Assembly (NCBI GenBank): GCA_003454605.1
Contig: DMKD01000026.1
Coordinates: forward strand, 1 to 6,318
Direction: 5' to 3'
Origin: Spirochaeta sp.
Lineage (GTDB): Bacteria; Spirochaetota; Spirochaetia; UBA9216
DNA length: 6,318 nucleotides
Each line of letters opens with the position of its first letter. Position 1 is the first letter of the stretch. A program made the position numbers and the translations under genes. The notes beneath the pieces were generated by a model, which saw only the letters and a program-made list of their open reading frames with translations, did not search any database and was not told the origin of the DNA. Shown piece by piece: positions 1-5,769 of the stretch.

Positions 1-17
1 ATTTATATATGAATAAT

Positions 18-46
18 TTGACAGAAGCCTTGACCTGCTTTATCAT
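18..46 (+). promoter_or_regulatory. sigma70-type promoter of the FucI-like gene
   Basis: A perfect -35 box TTGACA (18-23) is followed after exactly 17 bp by a -10 box TATCAT (41-46), five of six matching consensus. The start of transcription would fall near 52-54, giving a leader of about 45 nt before the ATG at 97. The same hexamers and the same spacing recur in front of the kinase gene on the opposite strand. Promoter identity is inferred from sequence only. Confidence 0.75.
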
Positions 47-77
47 ATGAGCAACATATTAACAAATGATAATATGC
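47..77 (+). promoter_or_regulatory. candidate SorC-regulator operator, copy 1
   Basis: This 31-bp segment begins directly after the -10 box and spans the predicted transcription start. It aligns without gaps to 3566-3596, upstream of the TIM-barrel isomerase gene, at 22 of 31 positions. The shared blocks are ATGAGC (offset 1), ATTA (12), CA (17), ATGAT (20) and TGC (29). It also carries a dyad, CATATT (55-60) against AATATG (71-76), and TTATCAT (40-46) pairs with ATGATAA (66-72). The position suits repression by the SorC protein encoded nearby. The link to that protein is inference; chance similarity in AT-rich DNA remains possible. Confidence 0.45.
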
Positions 78-96
78 TTGATAAGGAGAATGTATT

Positions 97-1425
97 ATGA
101 AAGCAAAACTAGTGCCTGTCTATTTCCCGTCTAAAGATAAGCAGTTTCAAAAGCAGATATCGTTGTTGAATGCAGAGCTTGCAGATGATGCAGAGATTAT
201 AAGCCCTGTTGCCCTCGGCGATTCGCTTCCGAAAGAAGCTGATGCAGCGCTTTTTCCGCAGATTCTGGGTGAAGCTTACACTATGTGGGAAGAACTCGAA
301 AAAATAAGTAAAGCCGGTTTTCCTCTTCTTGTGATTACATCTGATTTTGCCACTTTCTCAATGTGGGACTGGGAAGTTAATAACTTTCTTAAGTCAAAGG
401 GTTTGAGCCTTCTTCTACCGCATGATCTGGAAAATTCAAAAAAAATGTGCAGAATGTTAGCTGTTAAGAAAGAGATGACTCAGACCAAATTCAGAATATA
501 TCAGGATAGTCCCGGAGAGGGGATGCAGTCCTGGATTTTTAAGTGCTTCTACTGGTTCAGAGAAGAGTGTACAGAAAAGATAAAAAATAAATTCGGTGTT
601 GAGCTTGATATACGCAGCTATACAGACTTTGCGAAGAAAGCTGCAGAGATTTCCTCGTCGGATGTTACTGCAGAATGGAAGAAATGGGATTTTAATACCG
701 CCGGAATGAGTGACAAAATGATCGATAATGCGGTCAGAGTATTTCTTGCGCTTGAGCGTGATATGGATGACGAATCAGTTCGCGGAATGGGTATTAACTG
801 CCTTAATGAATCCTACTGCTCCAATACAACCCCTTGTCTTGCCTGGAATATGATGTATGAGAAATACGGGATGATCTGGGCCTGTGAGGCAGATACCGTT
901 ACGCTGACTACCCAATATCTACTTCATAAGTCTCTTGGGGCTCCAATCATGATGACTAATATCTACCCTTTCCTTATGAATAAGGCGGCAACGGCTCATG
1001 AAAAGATTCCGGGATTCCCTGCCTTTATAGATAATCCTGAAGATTACGTTCTTCTTGCACACTGCGGATATTTCGGTCTTGTGCCGCGTCAATGGTGTAC
1101 ATCCTGGGCATGCAGGCCTCCTGTACTGGCTATGGTCAATGAAGAATCGCATATGATTGACGCAAGATTTCCTGAAGGACCGCTGACAGGTGCAAAGCTT
1201 GATGCAAGCATGGATAATATGTTTGTGACCGAAGGTGATCTAAAAGGTTATGTCCAATATGATGAGAGTTCAGATTGTCGTAACGGAGGTATCTGGAAGG
1301 TAAAAGATGGGTATAAATTTCTTGATAAGGTGTACTCCCACCATATGCTGTTTCTGCCTGGGAATCATCAGCGTGATATTGCAACTATTGGTAAGATTTT
1401 CAATATAGGTATGGATGAGCTCTAA
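97..1425 (+). CDS. L-fucose/L-arabinose isomerase-fold protein, probable sugar isomerase
   Basis: A 442-residue protein of the FucI/AraA superfamily (COG2407-like), probably a cytoplasmic, metal-dependent aldose-ketose isomerase; the substrate is unknown. The N-terminal 200 residues are poorly conserved alpha/beta sequence. The recognisable part is the C-terminal half: an ACEADTVTL block (residues 262-270) at the place of the family's 'CEGD' metal-binding acidic residues (E264, D266), then a strand-helix of the APIMMTNIYPF type, LLAHCG (319-324), a GPLTGAKL turn (361-368) and a final SHH...GNH cluster (H415, H416, H424) where the family has its last catalytic or metal histidine. The start is set by AAGGAG (83-88), 8 nt before ATG. 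It has its own promoter and ends in a terminator, so it looks monocistronic. It faces the regulator gene tail to tail. Odd: a cysteine/tryptophan-rich stretch around 323-340. Fold is fairly sure; the exact reaction is not. Confidence 0.72.
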   Translation: MKAKLVPVYFPSKDKQFQKQISLLNAELADDAEIISPVALGDSLPKEADAALFPQILGEAYTMWEELEKISKAGFPLLVITSDFATFSMWDWEVNNFLKSKGLSLLLPHDLENSKKMCRMLAVKKEMTQTKFRIYQDSPGEGMQSWIFKCFYWFREECTEKIKNKFGVELDIRSYTDFAKKAAEISSSDVTAEWKKWDFNTAGMSDKMIDNAVRVFLALERDMDDESVRGMGINCLNESYCSNTTPCLAWNMMYEKYGMIWACEADTVTLTTQYLLHKSLGAPIMMTNIYPFLMNKAATAHEKIPGFPAFIDNPEDYVLLAHCGYFGLVPRQWCTSWACRPPVLAMVNEESHMIDARFPEGPLTGAKLDASMDNMFVTEGDLKGYVQYDESSDCRNGGIWKVKDGYKFLDKVYSHHMLFLPGNHQRDIATIGKIFNIGMDEL

Positions 1426-1433
1426 AAACGGCA

Positions 1434-1464
1434 AGGGTGTCTGTCGTACAGACTCCCTGTTTTT
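1434..1464 (+). terminator. Rho-independent terminator between convergent genes
   Basis: GTCTGT (1439-1444) pairs with ACAGAC (1448-1453) across a 3-nt loop. After one T-T mismatch the stem continues with GGG (1435-1437) against CCC (1455-1457) and A1434 against T1458. A run of five T (1460-1464) follows on the plus strand, right for ending the FucI-like gene, whose stop codon lies about 10 nt upstream. On the minus strand the run AAAAA (1424-1428) gives a T-tract about 6 nt past the stem, so the element may also stop the regulator transcript, less efficiently. Confidence 0.8.
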
Positions 1465-1472
1465 ATAAATAT

Positions 1473-2420
1473 TTATTCAGCCAACAGCGCTTCTGCTGTA
1501 TCTTTGTCGGTAACTATGATATTCACAATTCGACCTCTAAGTGCCGCGTGAATCGCCTTAACCTTATTTCTGCCGCAGGCAAGAGCCATAACATAGCGGA
1601 TTCTATTCAGTTGATGCAGATCTATGCCAATAGTTCGTTCATCAAAGATGGTGTCACAGGGGCGTCCTTCATCATTATAAAAATGAGAGTTGATATCTCC
1701 GGCGAGATTCAGGTTTGCAGTTGTTTTCAGTTCTTCCTCAGTAATAAAACCGTCTCGGTACAGCATTGTTGAAGGGCTTGGATGCATGCTGCCGATTCCA
1801 ACGACAGCGATATTGATACTGCTGAATTGTTCAATTGTCGATTTGATATTGCTTTCATTTAAAAGTATTTCTTTGGTTTTCTTGTTGTCGACTATCGCGG
1901 GAGCGAACAGTTGGTACAATTTACTGCCGTTAATTTTTGATGCTATTTTAGATGTCAGATCGACAGGATTGAAGCCTTCTGCTACCTGGTGCAGCCCGCC
2001 GGTAAGTTGTACAACAGATATGTTGTCTATCGTCTTACATTCAGGAAATGCCTCAACCATTTTGTGTATGGTTGAGCCCCAGGCTATGCCTAAAATATCT
2101 CCATCCTGTATAATTTCGCATAGTTGGGATGCTGCTGCCCGGCCGATTGCAGATTTTGTATCATCTATGCCCGGTCCGGTGTCGGTAACGACGGAGCGGT
2201 AGATTTTATATTTCTTTTCAAGCTCACTTTCGAGCTCAAGATGCGAGCCGGGTGGGGCTTTGATGTTTATCTCAACAATGCCGGAAGAAACAGCGTCTTC
2301 AAGGATCTTTGCAACCTTGAATCTTGATAATCTTGTTTTTTCCGCAATCTCTACCTTTGATAAACCGTCTTCATAATATAACTTACAAATTTTAATCCTG
2401 GTGTTTATACTCTCAGCCAT
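1473..2420 (-). CDS. SorC-family sugar-binding transcriptional regulator
   Basis: A 315-residue DNA-binding regulator of the SorC/DeoR-type family (B. subtilis DeoR, CggR, E. coli LsrR), usual length about 315. Residues 7-52 form the N-terminal helix-turn-helix (GLSKVEIAEKTRLSRFKVAK, 19-38). Residues from about 58 to the end are the sugar-binding domain, related to the sugar-phosphate isomerase fold. Visible family marks are GDILGIAWGSTI (107-118), QLTGG (138-142), VVGIGS (206-211), GDINSHFYNDEGRPCD (241-256) and the closing ALACGRNKVKAIHAALRG segment (279-296). It should bind a phosphorylated sugar and control the flanking operons. Its ATG lies inside the end of the kinase gene (8-nt overlap). 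The only SD-like sequence, GGAA, sits 10 nt away, so translation is probably coupled to the kinase. Family assignment is strong; ligand unknown. Confidence 0.93.
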   Translation of the reverse strand: MAESINTRIKICKLYYEDGLSKVEIAEKTRLSRFKVAKILEDAVSSGIVEINIKAPPGSHLELESELEKKYKIYRSVVTDTGPGIDDTKSAIGRAAASQLCEIIQDGDILGIAWGSTIHKMVEAFPECKTIDNISVVQLTGGLHQVAEGFNPVDLTSKIASKINGSKLYQLFAPAIVDNKKTKEILLNESNIKSTIEQFSSINIAVVGIGSMHPSPSTMLYRDGFITEEELKTTANLNLAGDINSHFYNDEGRPCDTIFDERTIGIDLHQLNRIRYVMALACGRNKVKAIHAALRGRIVNIIVTDKDTAEALLAE

Positions 2421-3384
2421 TTTTTATTTTTTCCAATAGGTCCTGGACCTTTTTTCTATTCGGGAGAGCATCGGTTACACCGCGCATTGTTGAAGTAATA
2501 GCTGCAGCTGCTGCCCCGAAACCGACTGCTTTCTCAAGGATATTTTGGTCGGTTGTGATATCTTCGATACTGTAGTCGCTTAGAATCGAGAATATACCCG
2601 ATAAAAAGCTGTCGCCGCAGCCGGTTGAATCAACAGAATCAAGCTTGATGACATCTTTTGTTCCTGTAAAGTGTTTCGTTGCAAATAAACTACCAAGCTC
2701 TCCCTTTGTGCATAGTATCACTTTAGCACCCATGTTCAAAAGTTTTTGAGCTCCTGCTTCGAGATCTTTGCTTTTAAAAATAAATTCCATTTCATCACCA
2801 TTCACCTTGATGATGTCGGCATATTTTACAACAGACATTATTGTGTCGCGGGCAGCCTTTTCATCCGGCCAGAGAGACATTCTGAGATTAGGATCATATG
2901 AAATGATAGCTCCGGCATCTTTCGCAGCTTTTACAGCTTTTAGAGTTGATGCAGCTGAGGGTTCGTTGATTAATGAAATCGAACCAAAGTGAAATATCTT
3001 TGTTTTCAAAAGAAGGTCTGACGGAATTTCGGAAAAATCTATTCTCATATCGGCACCCGGGTTGCGGTAGAATAGAAATTCACGGGTATAGGGCGTAGGC
3101 AGACCAATAAAAGCAAGTCCTGTATTAACCTCGGTGTCTTTCTGGATACCTGAAGTTTCAACACCGAATTTTCCAACCACGTCGATAATATGCTTGCCGA
3201 AGGCTTCGTCTCCGACCCGGGTTATGAGACCTGATTTCCTGCCGAGTTTGGAACTTCCGACAGCAACGTTTGCCGGAGCTCCTCCCGCAACTCTTTTGAA
3301 TGAAGTTACTTCTGATAAAGGCAATCCCGTCTCAACTGCTGCCAGATCTATGAGTGCTTCACCGATAGTCACAATATCATACAT
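2413..3384 (-). CDS. PfkB-family carbohydrate kinase, fructokinase-like
   Basis: A 323-residue ribokinase/PfkB-family kinase that transfers phosphate from ATP to a sugar in the cytoplasm. The length is normal for the family. The N-terminal PfkB signature covers residues 34-63 (GGAPANVAVG, then TRVGDEAFG). FYRNPGADM (105-113), FHFGSISLI (131-139) and SYDPNLR (162-168) are typical of the fructokinase branch. The C-terminal signature is DSTGCGDSF (252-260) with D258 as the catalytic base in the GxGD anion hole; Cys replaces the usual Ala. ATG is preceded by CAGGAG with 5 nt spacing. It is first in a two-gene unit with the SorC regulator and is divergent from the isomerase/transketolase operon, so its substrate is probably the ketose made by a local isomerase. 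True fructose is possible; related kinases act on other ketoses or on 2-keto-3-deoxygluconate. Family very sure, substrate not. Confidence 0.93.
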   Translation of the reverse strand: MYDIVTIGEALIDLAAVETGLPLSEVTSFKRVAGGAPANVAVGSSKLGRKSGLITRVGDEAFGKHIIDVVGKFGVETSGIQKDTEVNTGLAFIGLPTPYTREFLFYRNPGADMRIDFSEIPSDLLLKTKIFHFGSISLINEPSAASTLKAVKAAKDAGAIISYDPNLRMSLWPDEKAARDTIMSVVKYADIIKVNGDEMEFIFKSKDLEAGAQKLLNMGAKVILCTKGELGSLFATKHFTGTKDVIKLDSVDSTGCGDSFLSGIFSILSDYSIEDITTDQNILEKAVGFGAAAAAITSTMRGVTDALPNRKKVQDLLEKIKNG

Positions 3385-3414
3385 TTTTACTCCTGCTCTG
3401 TTTCAATTTTAATA

Positions 3415-3443
3415 ATGATATTTTGAGCAAACGAGAATGTCAA
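3415..3443 (-). promoter_or_regulatory. sigma70-type promoter of the kinase-regulator unit
   Basis: Read on the minus strand, TTGACA (3443-3438) and TATCAT (3420-3415) are separated by 17 bp. Both hexamers and the spacing are identical to the promoter at 18-46. Transcription would begin near 3408, leaving a short leader of about 24 nt before the kinase ATG at 3384. The spacer contains TTGCTCA (3430-3424), the reverse complement of TGAGCAA at 48-54, so a repressor site overlapping the promoter is plausible and would give autoregulation of the SorC gene. Confidence 0.72.
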
Positions 3444-3522
3444 GAAAGAATAAGGTGAATGTAGCTCAACAGAGTAAAAAAAACTCATAAGAGATAAAGG
3501 TTCACAAATGAGAAAATAGATG

Positions 3523-3552
3523 TTGACAATTTTGACCCATCAAGCTTAAAAT
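3523..3552 (+). promoter_or_regulatory. probable promoter of the isomerase-transketolase operon
   Basis: TTGACA (3523-3528), perfect consensus, is followed after 18 bp by TAAAAT (3547-3552), five of six matching the -10 consensus. Start of transcription would be near 3559, roughly 220 nt before the isomerase ATG. A second -35-like TTGACC (3532-3537) lies just downstream. No better pair was found closer to the gene, so the long leader seems real but is unproven. Confidence 0.55.
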
Positions 3553-3565
3553 TATTTATAACCAA

Positions 3566-3596
3566 ATGAGCTTTAGATTACCATATGATGTTTTGC
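3566..3596 (+). promoter_or_regulatory. candidate SorC-regulator operator, copy 2
   Basis: This segment matches 47-77 at 22 of 31 positions with no gap and begins 13 bp after the predicted -10 box, close to the transcription start, as copy 1 does. A perfect 5-bp inverted repeat ATGTT-N4-AACAT (3588-3601) overlaps its right end. The GCAACAT within that repeat also occurs at 51-57. A role as binding site of the neighbouring regulator is inference. Confidence 0.45.
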
Positions 3597-3770
3597 AACA
3601 TGGGGGATAATATTGCAGAATCGAATATCCGTATTCTTGATAATCCAACCCGGGATATTGATGTTGGGCCTAAGCTACCATTGTGCTTTCATCCAAATTT
3701 AACGGGATTCTGAGAATCAGTTATCGGGATGCTCAGATATGATTTGTAACACTACTTATTAATATTATTC

Positions 3771-3776
3771 AGGAGG
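3771..3776 (+). promoter_or_regulatory. strong ribosome binding site of the TIM-barrel isomerase
   Basis: AGGAGG, complementary to the 16S rRNA tail, stands 5 nt before the ATG at 3782. It fixes this start and predicts efficient translation of the operon's first gene. Confidence 0.9.
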
Positions 3777-3781
3777 TTGAT

Positions 3782-4834
3782 ATGAAACAGATTAAAGGTC
3801 CAGCAGTATTTCTTGCACAATTTTACAGGGATGAAGCCCCGTATAATTCAATTGAATCTATTTGCAGCTGGGTGGCCTCACTCGGTTATAAGGGTGTTCA
3901 GATCCCGACTTGGGAGAGCGGACTAATCGATCTTGATGAGGCTGCTGAATCTCAAAGCTACTGTGATGAGTATGCAGGTAAACTTCGGGAAATTGGTGTT
4001 GAAATAGTAGATCTCGGCGCCTATCTTCAGGGGCAGTGCATGGCTTTTCATCCGGCCTATGAAATAGGATTTCAGCCTTTTTTCCCTGCAGGATTAAATG
4101 AAGCACAGAGACTTGAATGGTCGACTGACCAGTTGAAAAAATCAGTAAAAGCCGCTGCCCGCTTCGGAGCAAAGAATGTATCTGTAATGTCGGGGGGGTT
4201 AATGTGGCATATGATATATCCATGGCCCCAGCGTCCCGATGGCCTTGTGGAAGAAGGTTTTAAAGAGCTTGCGAAGCGATGGATGCCTGTTTTGCAGTAC
4301 GCAGAAGAGCAGGGTGTTTCAATCGGTTATGAGCTGCATCCGGGTTCGGACCTCTACGACGGGGCAACCTTTGAAATGTTTCTCGATAACGTTGATAACA
4401 TTTTATCAGCGGGGCTTACCTACGATCCAAGTCATTTCGTGCTGCAGCAGCTTGATTACCTCGATTTTATCCGGCTCTATGCTGATCGCATAAAAGCCAT
4501 GCATGTAAAGGACGCTGAGTTTGTTCCGACGGGACGTGTCGGCGTATACGGCGGATACCAGGATTGGGCAAACAGGGCAGGAAGATTCAGATCCTTAGGT
4601 GATGGTCAGGTGGATTTTAAGAGCATCTTTTCAATGCTTACCCATGCCGGTTTTGACGGATGGGCGATCCTCGAATGGGAATGCTGCCTCAAGAGTCCTG
4701 AGCAGGGAGCACGTGAGGGTGCGCCCTTCATAGCAGAACATATTATTGAGACCTCAGATCTATCCTTTGACGATTTTGTCGGCGGCGAAACCGATGTTGC
4801 GCGAAACCGTAAGATGCTCGGTCTGGAGGACTGA
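3782..4834 (+). CDS. sugar (phosphate) isomerase/epimerase, xylose isomerase-like TIM barrel
   Basis: A 350-residue protein of the AP-endonuclease-2/xylose isomerase-like TIM-barrel family (COG1082, IolE/ketose 3-epimerase relatives). It probably interconverts an aldose and a ketose, or epimerises a ketose, using one divalent metal in the cytoplasm. The four expected metal ligands are visible in order: E184 in GYELHPG, D215 in YDPSHF, H241 in MHVKDAE and E298 in LEWE. The N-terminal IKGPAVFLAQF and the tail DDFVGGETDVARNRKMLGL (331-348) belong to a conserved subfamily of about 350 residues that I know only as uncharacterised 'sugar phosphate isomerase/epimerase'. It leads an operon with the split transketolase and is divergent from the kinase, which points to one pathway. 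A run of seven G (4192-4198) encodes part of SGGL at 137-140. Family sure; substrate unknown, with D-apiose-type isomerisation one candidate. Confidence 0.88.
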   Translation: MKQIKGPAVFLAQFYRDEAPYNSIESICSWVASLGYKGVQIPTWESGLIDLDEAAESQSYCDEYAGKLREIGVEIVDLGAYLQGQCMAFHPAYEIGFQPFFPAGLNEAQRLEWSTDQLKKSVKAAARFGAKNVSVMSGGLMWHMIYPWPQRPDGLVEEGFKELAKRWMPVLQYAEEQGVSIGYELHPGSDLYDGATFEMFLDNVDNILSAGLTYDPSHFVLQQLDYLDFIRLYADRIKAMHVKDAEFVPTGRVGVYGGYQDWANRAGRFRSLGDGQVDFKSIFSMLTHAGFDGWAILEWECCLKSPEQGAREGAPFIAEHIIETSDLSFDDFVGGETDVARNRKMLGLED

Positions 4835-4941
4835 TATGAAAAGTTGGAAACGAAAACTGTGAATGGGAATGGAATTTATAAGTAAGTCTGTAGAATCCTG
4901 TAAAAAGGGTTCAATTTGGCTGAGCATGAAGTGAGGAATAA
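4835..4941 (+). other. intergenic spacer with tiny open frames between isomerase and transketolase
   Basis: This 107-bp gap contains an ATG at 4836, one base after the isomerase stop, with GGAGGA (4825-4830) placed 5 nt before it. That frame ends after eight codons (TGA 4860-4862) and resumes directly with ATG at 4863 for 23 more codons to 4934. A weak 6-bp hairpin (AATCCT 4894-4899 with AGGGTT 4906-4911, one G-U pair) has no T-run, so transcription probably continues into the transketolase genes. GAGGA near 4933-4937 serves the next gene. Confidence 0.4.
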
Positions 4942-5769
4942 ATGACTAATAAAGAACTTCGTATCAAAGCAGTTGAAGCACGAATGAATATCGTGAAAAT
5001 GACTACAGCAGTACAGGGCGGACATCTCGCAGGTTCCCTTTCATGTATTGATCTGCTTATCGGGCTCTTTTTTAATGAACTGAGGTTCAAGGCTGATGAA
5101 CCCGAATGGAAGGGCCGCGACCGTTTTGTCTTGAGTAAGGGCCATGGCGCTCCGGCGCTTTATACGGTTCTTGCAATGGCGGATTATTTTCCACTTGAAG
5201 AGCTGTATACCCTGCGAAAGATTAATTCAAGACTGCAGGGGCATCCCGCATGCTACAAGCTTCCAGGTATTGAGATCTGTACAGGTTCTCTGGGTACAGG
5301 CTTCTCTGCCGCGGTTGGAATGGCTCTCGGTTACAAGCTTGATAACGACGGAGATAAGCAGGTTTTTACTCTGCTGGGTGATGGAGAGAATGATGAAGGA
5401 CAGGTGTGGGAAGCCGCCATGGCTGCCTCCCATTTTAATCTGAATATTACTGCTATAATAGATCGAAACAGATATCAGATTGACGGAAGCACCTCTGAGG
5501 TGATGGAGCTTGAGCCTCTTTCGGATAAATGGAGAGCATTCGGCTGGAATGTTGTTGAGATCGATGGGCATAGCATTGATGATATTGTTCCTGCACTTAA
5601 AAAGAGTCGTGGAACACGAACGGTCATTATCGCTGAAACAACAAAGGGGAAGGGTATTTCTCTGGTTGAGAACAATAATGCGTACCACTCAAAACCCCTG
5701 TCCCAGCCGGATTCAGAAACAGCGCTTGCTGAGCTTGAGAATAGAATTAAGGAGATCGAGAATGAGTAA
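4942..5769 (+). CDS. transketolase, N-terminal (TPP-binding) subunit
   Basis: A 275-residue protein equal to the first third of a full transketolase, the usual size for split enzymes. Together with the next gene product it should transfer a two-carbon ketol group from a ketose phosphate to an aldose phosphate using thiamine diphosphate. Visible are GGHLAGSLSCIDLL (26-39), LSKGHGAPALY (64-74), GHP (100-102), TGSLGTGFSAAVGMALG (114-130) and the TPP/Mg motif GDGENDEGQVWEA (146-158) continuing to IDRN (173-176), where R replaces the first N of many family members. TTKGKGISLVEN (233-244) and YHSKP (248-252) close the domain. The start has GAGGA about 4-5 nt upstream. Its TAA overlaps the next ATG. 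A housekeeping transketolase is possible, but the sugar-gene context favours a dedicated pathway enzyme. Split halves are also found in apulose-4-phosphate transketolase and sulfoglycolytic transketolase. Confidence 0.93.
   Translation: MTNKELRIKAVEARMNIVKMTTAVQGGHLAGSLSCIDLLIGLFFNELRFKADEPEWKGRDRFVLSKGHGAPALYTVLAMADYFPLEELYTLRKINSRLQGHPACYKLPGIEICTGSLGTGFSAAVGMALGYKLDNDGDKQVFTLLGDGENDEGQVWEAAMAASHFNLNITAIIDRNRYQIDGSTSEVMELEPLSDKWRAFGWNVVEIDGHSIDDIVPALKKSRGTRTVIIAETTKGKGISLVENNNAYHSKPLSQPDSETALAELENRIKEIENE
5749..5754 (+). promoter_or_regulatory. ribosome binding site inside the first transketolase gene
   Basis: AAGGAG lies within the last codons of the N-terminal subunit gene, 7 nt before the ATG at 5762. 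It selects that start and lets both subunits be made in matching amounts by coupled translation. Confidence 0.85.

Larger units (their letters stand above)
3385..3781. other. divergent intergenic control region, about 400 bp
   Basis: This gap separates the minus-strand kinase gene from the plus-strand isomerase gene. It holds the kinase promoter (3415-3443), a promoter for the right-hand operon (3523-3552), a candidate operator (3566-3596) and a leader of about 220 nt. The leader has several short inverted repeats: ATGTT/AACAT (3588-3601), GAATA/TATTC (3623-3636), CCAAC/GTTGG (3645-3667) and GATTC/GAATC (3706-3718). It also has a 42-codon open frame (ATG 3585, TGA 3711-3713) without a convincing Shine-Dalgarno site. 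No T-run follows any hairpin closely enough to call an attenuator, and I recognise no known riboswitch. Confidence 0.6.

Noticed and set aside
1690..2202. 170-codon plus-strand open frame, with shorter ones at 1437-1772 and 2124-2327
   Set aside because: All lie antisense to the SorC regulator gene, whose protein has clear family motifs along its full length. None has a ribosome site or recognisable domain.
3858..4223. 121-codon minus-strand open frame, and the plus-strand frame at 4239-4493
   Set aside because: Both are shadows of the TIM-barrel isomerase, which keeps its motifs throughout.
4894..4911. Terminator between isomerase and transketolase
   Set aside because: The 6-bp stem contains a G-U pair and is followed by CAATTTGG rather than a T-run, so it should not end transcription.
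4836..4934. Selenocysteine or read-through gene: two short frames in register across a UGA codon
   Set aside because: There is no convincing SECIS-like stem-loop just after the UGA, the product resembles nothing I know, and an ATG directly follows the stop. Chance or a decayed gene is simpler.
5227..5688. 153-codon minus-strand open frame
   Set aside because: It is antisense to the transketolase N-terminal subunit and has no family features. The plus-strand protein is fully conserved across this stretch.
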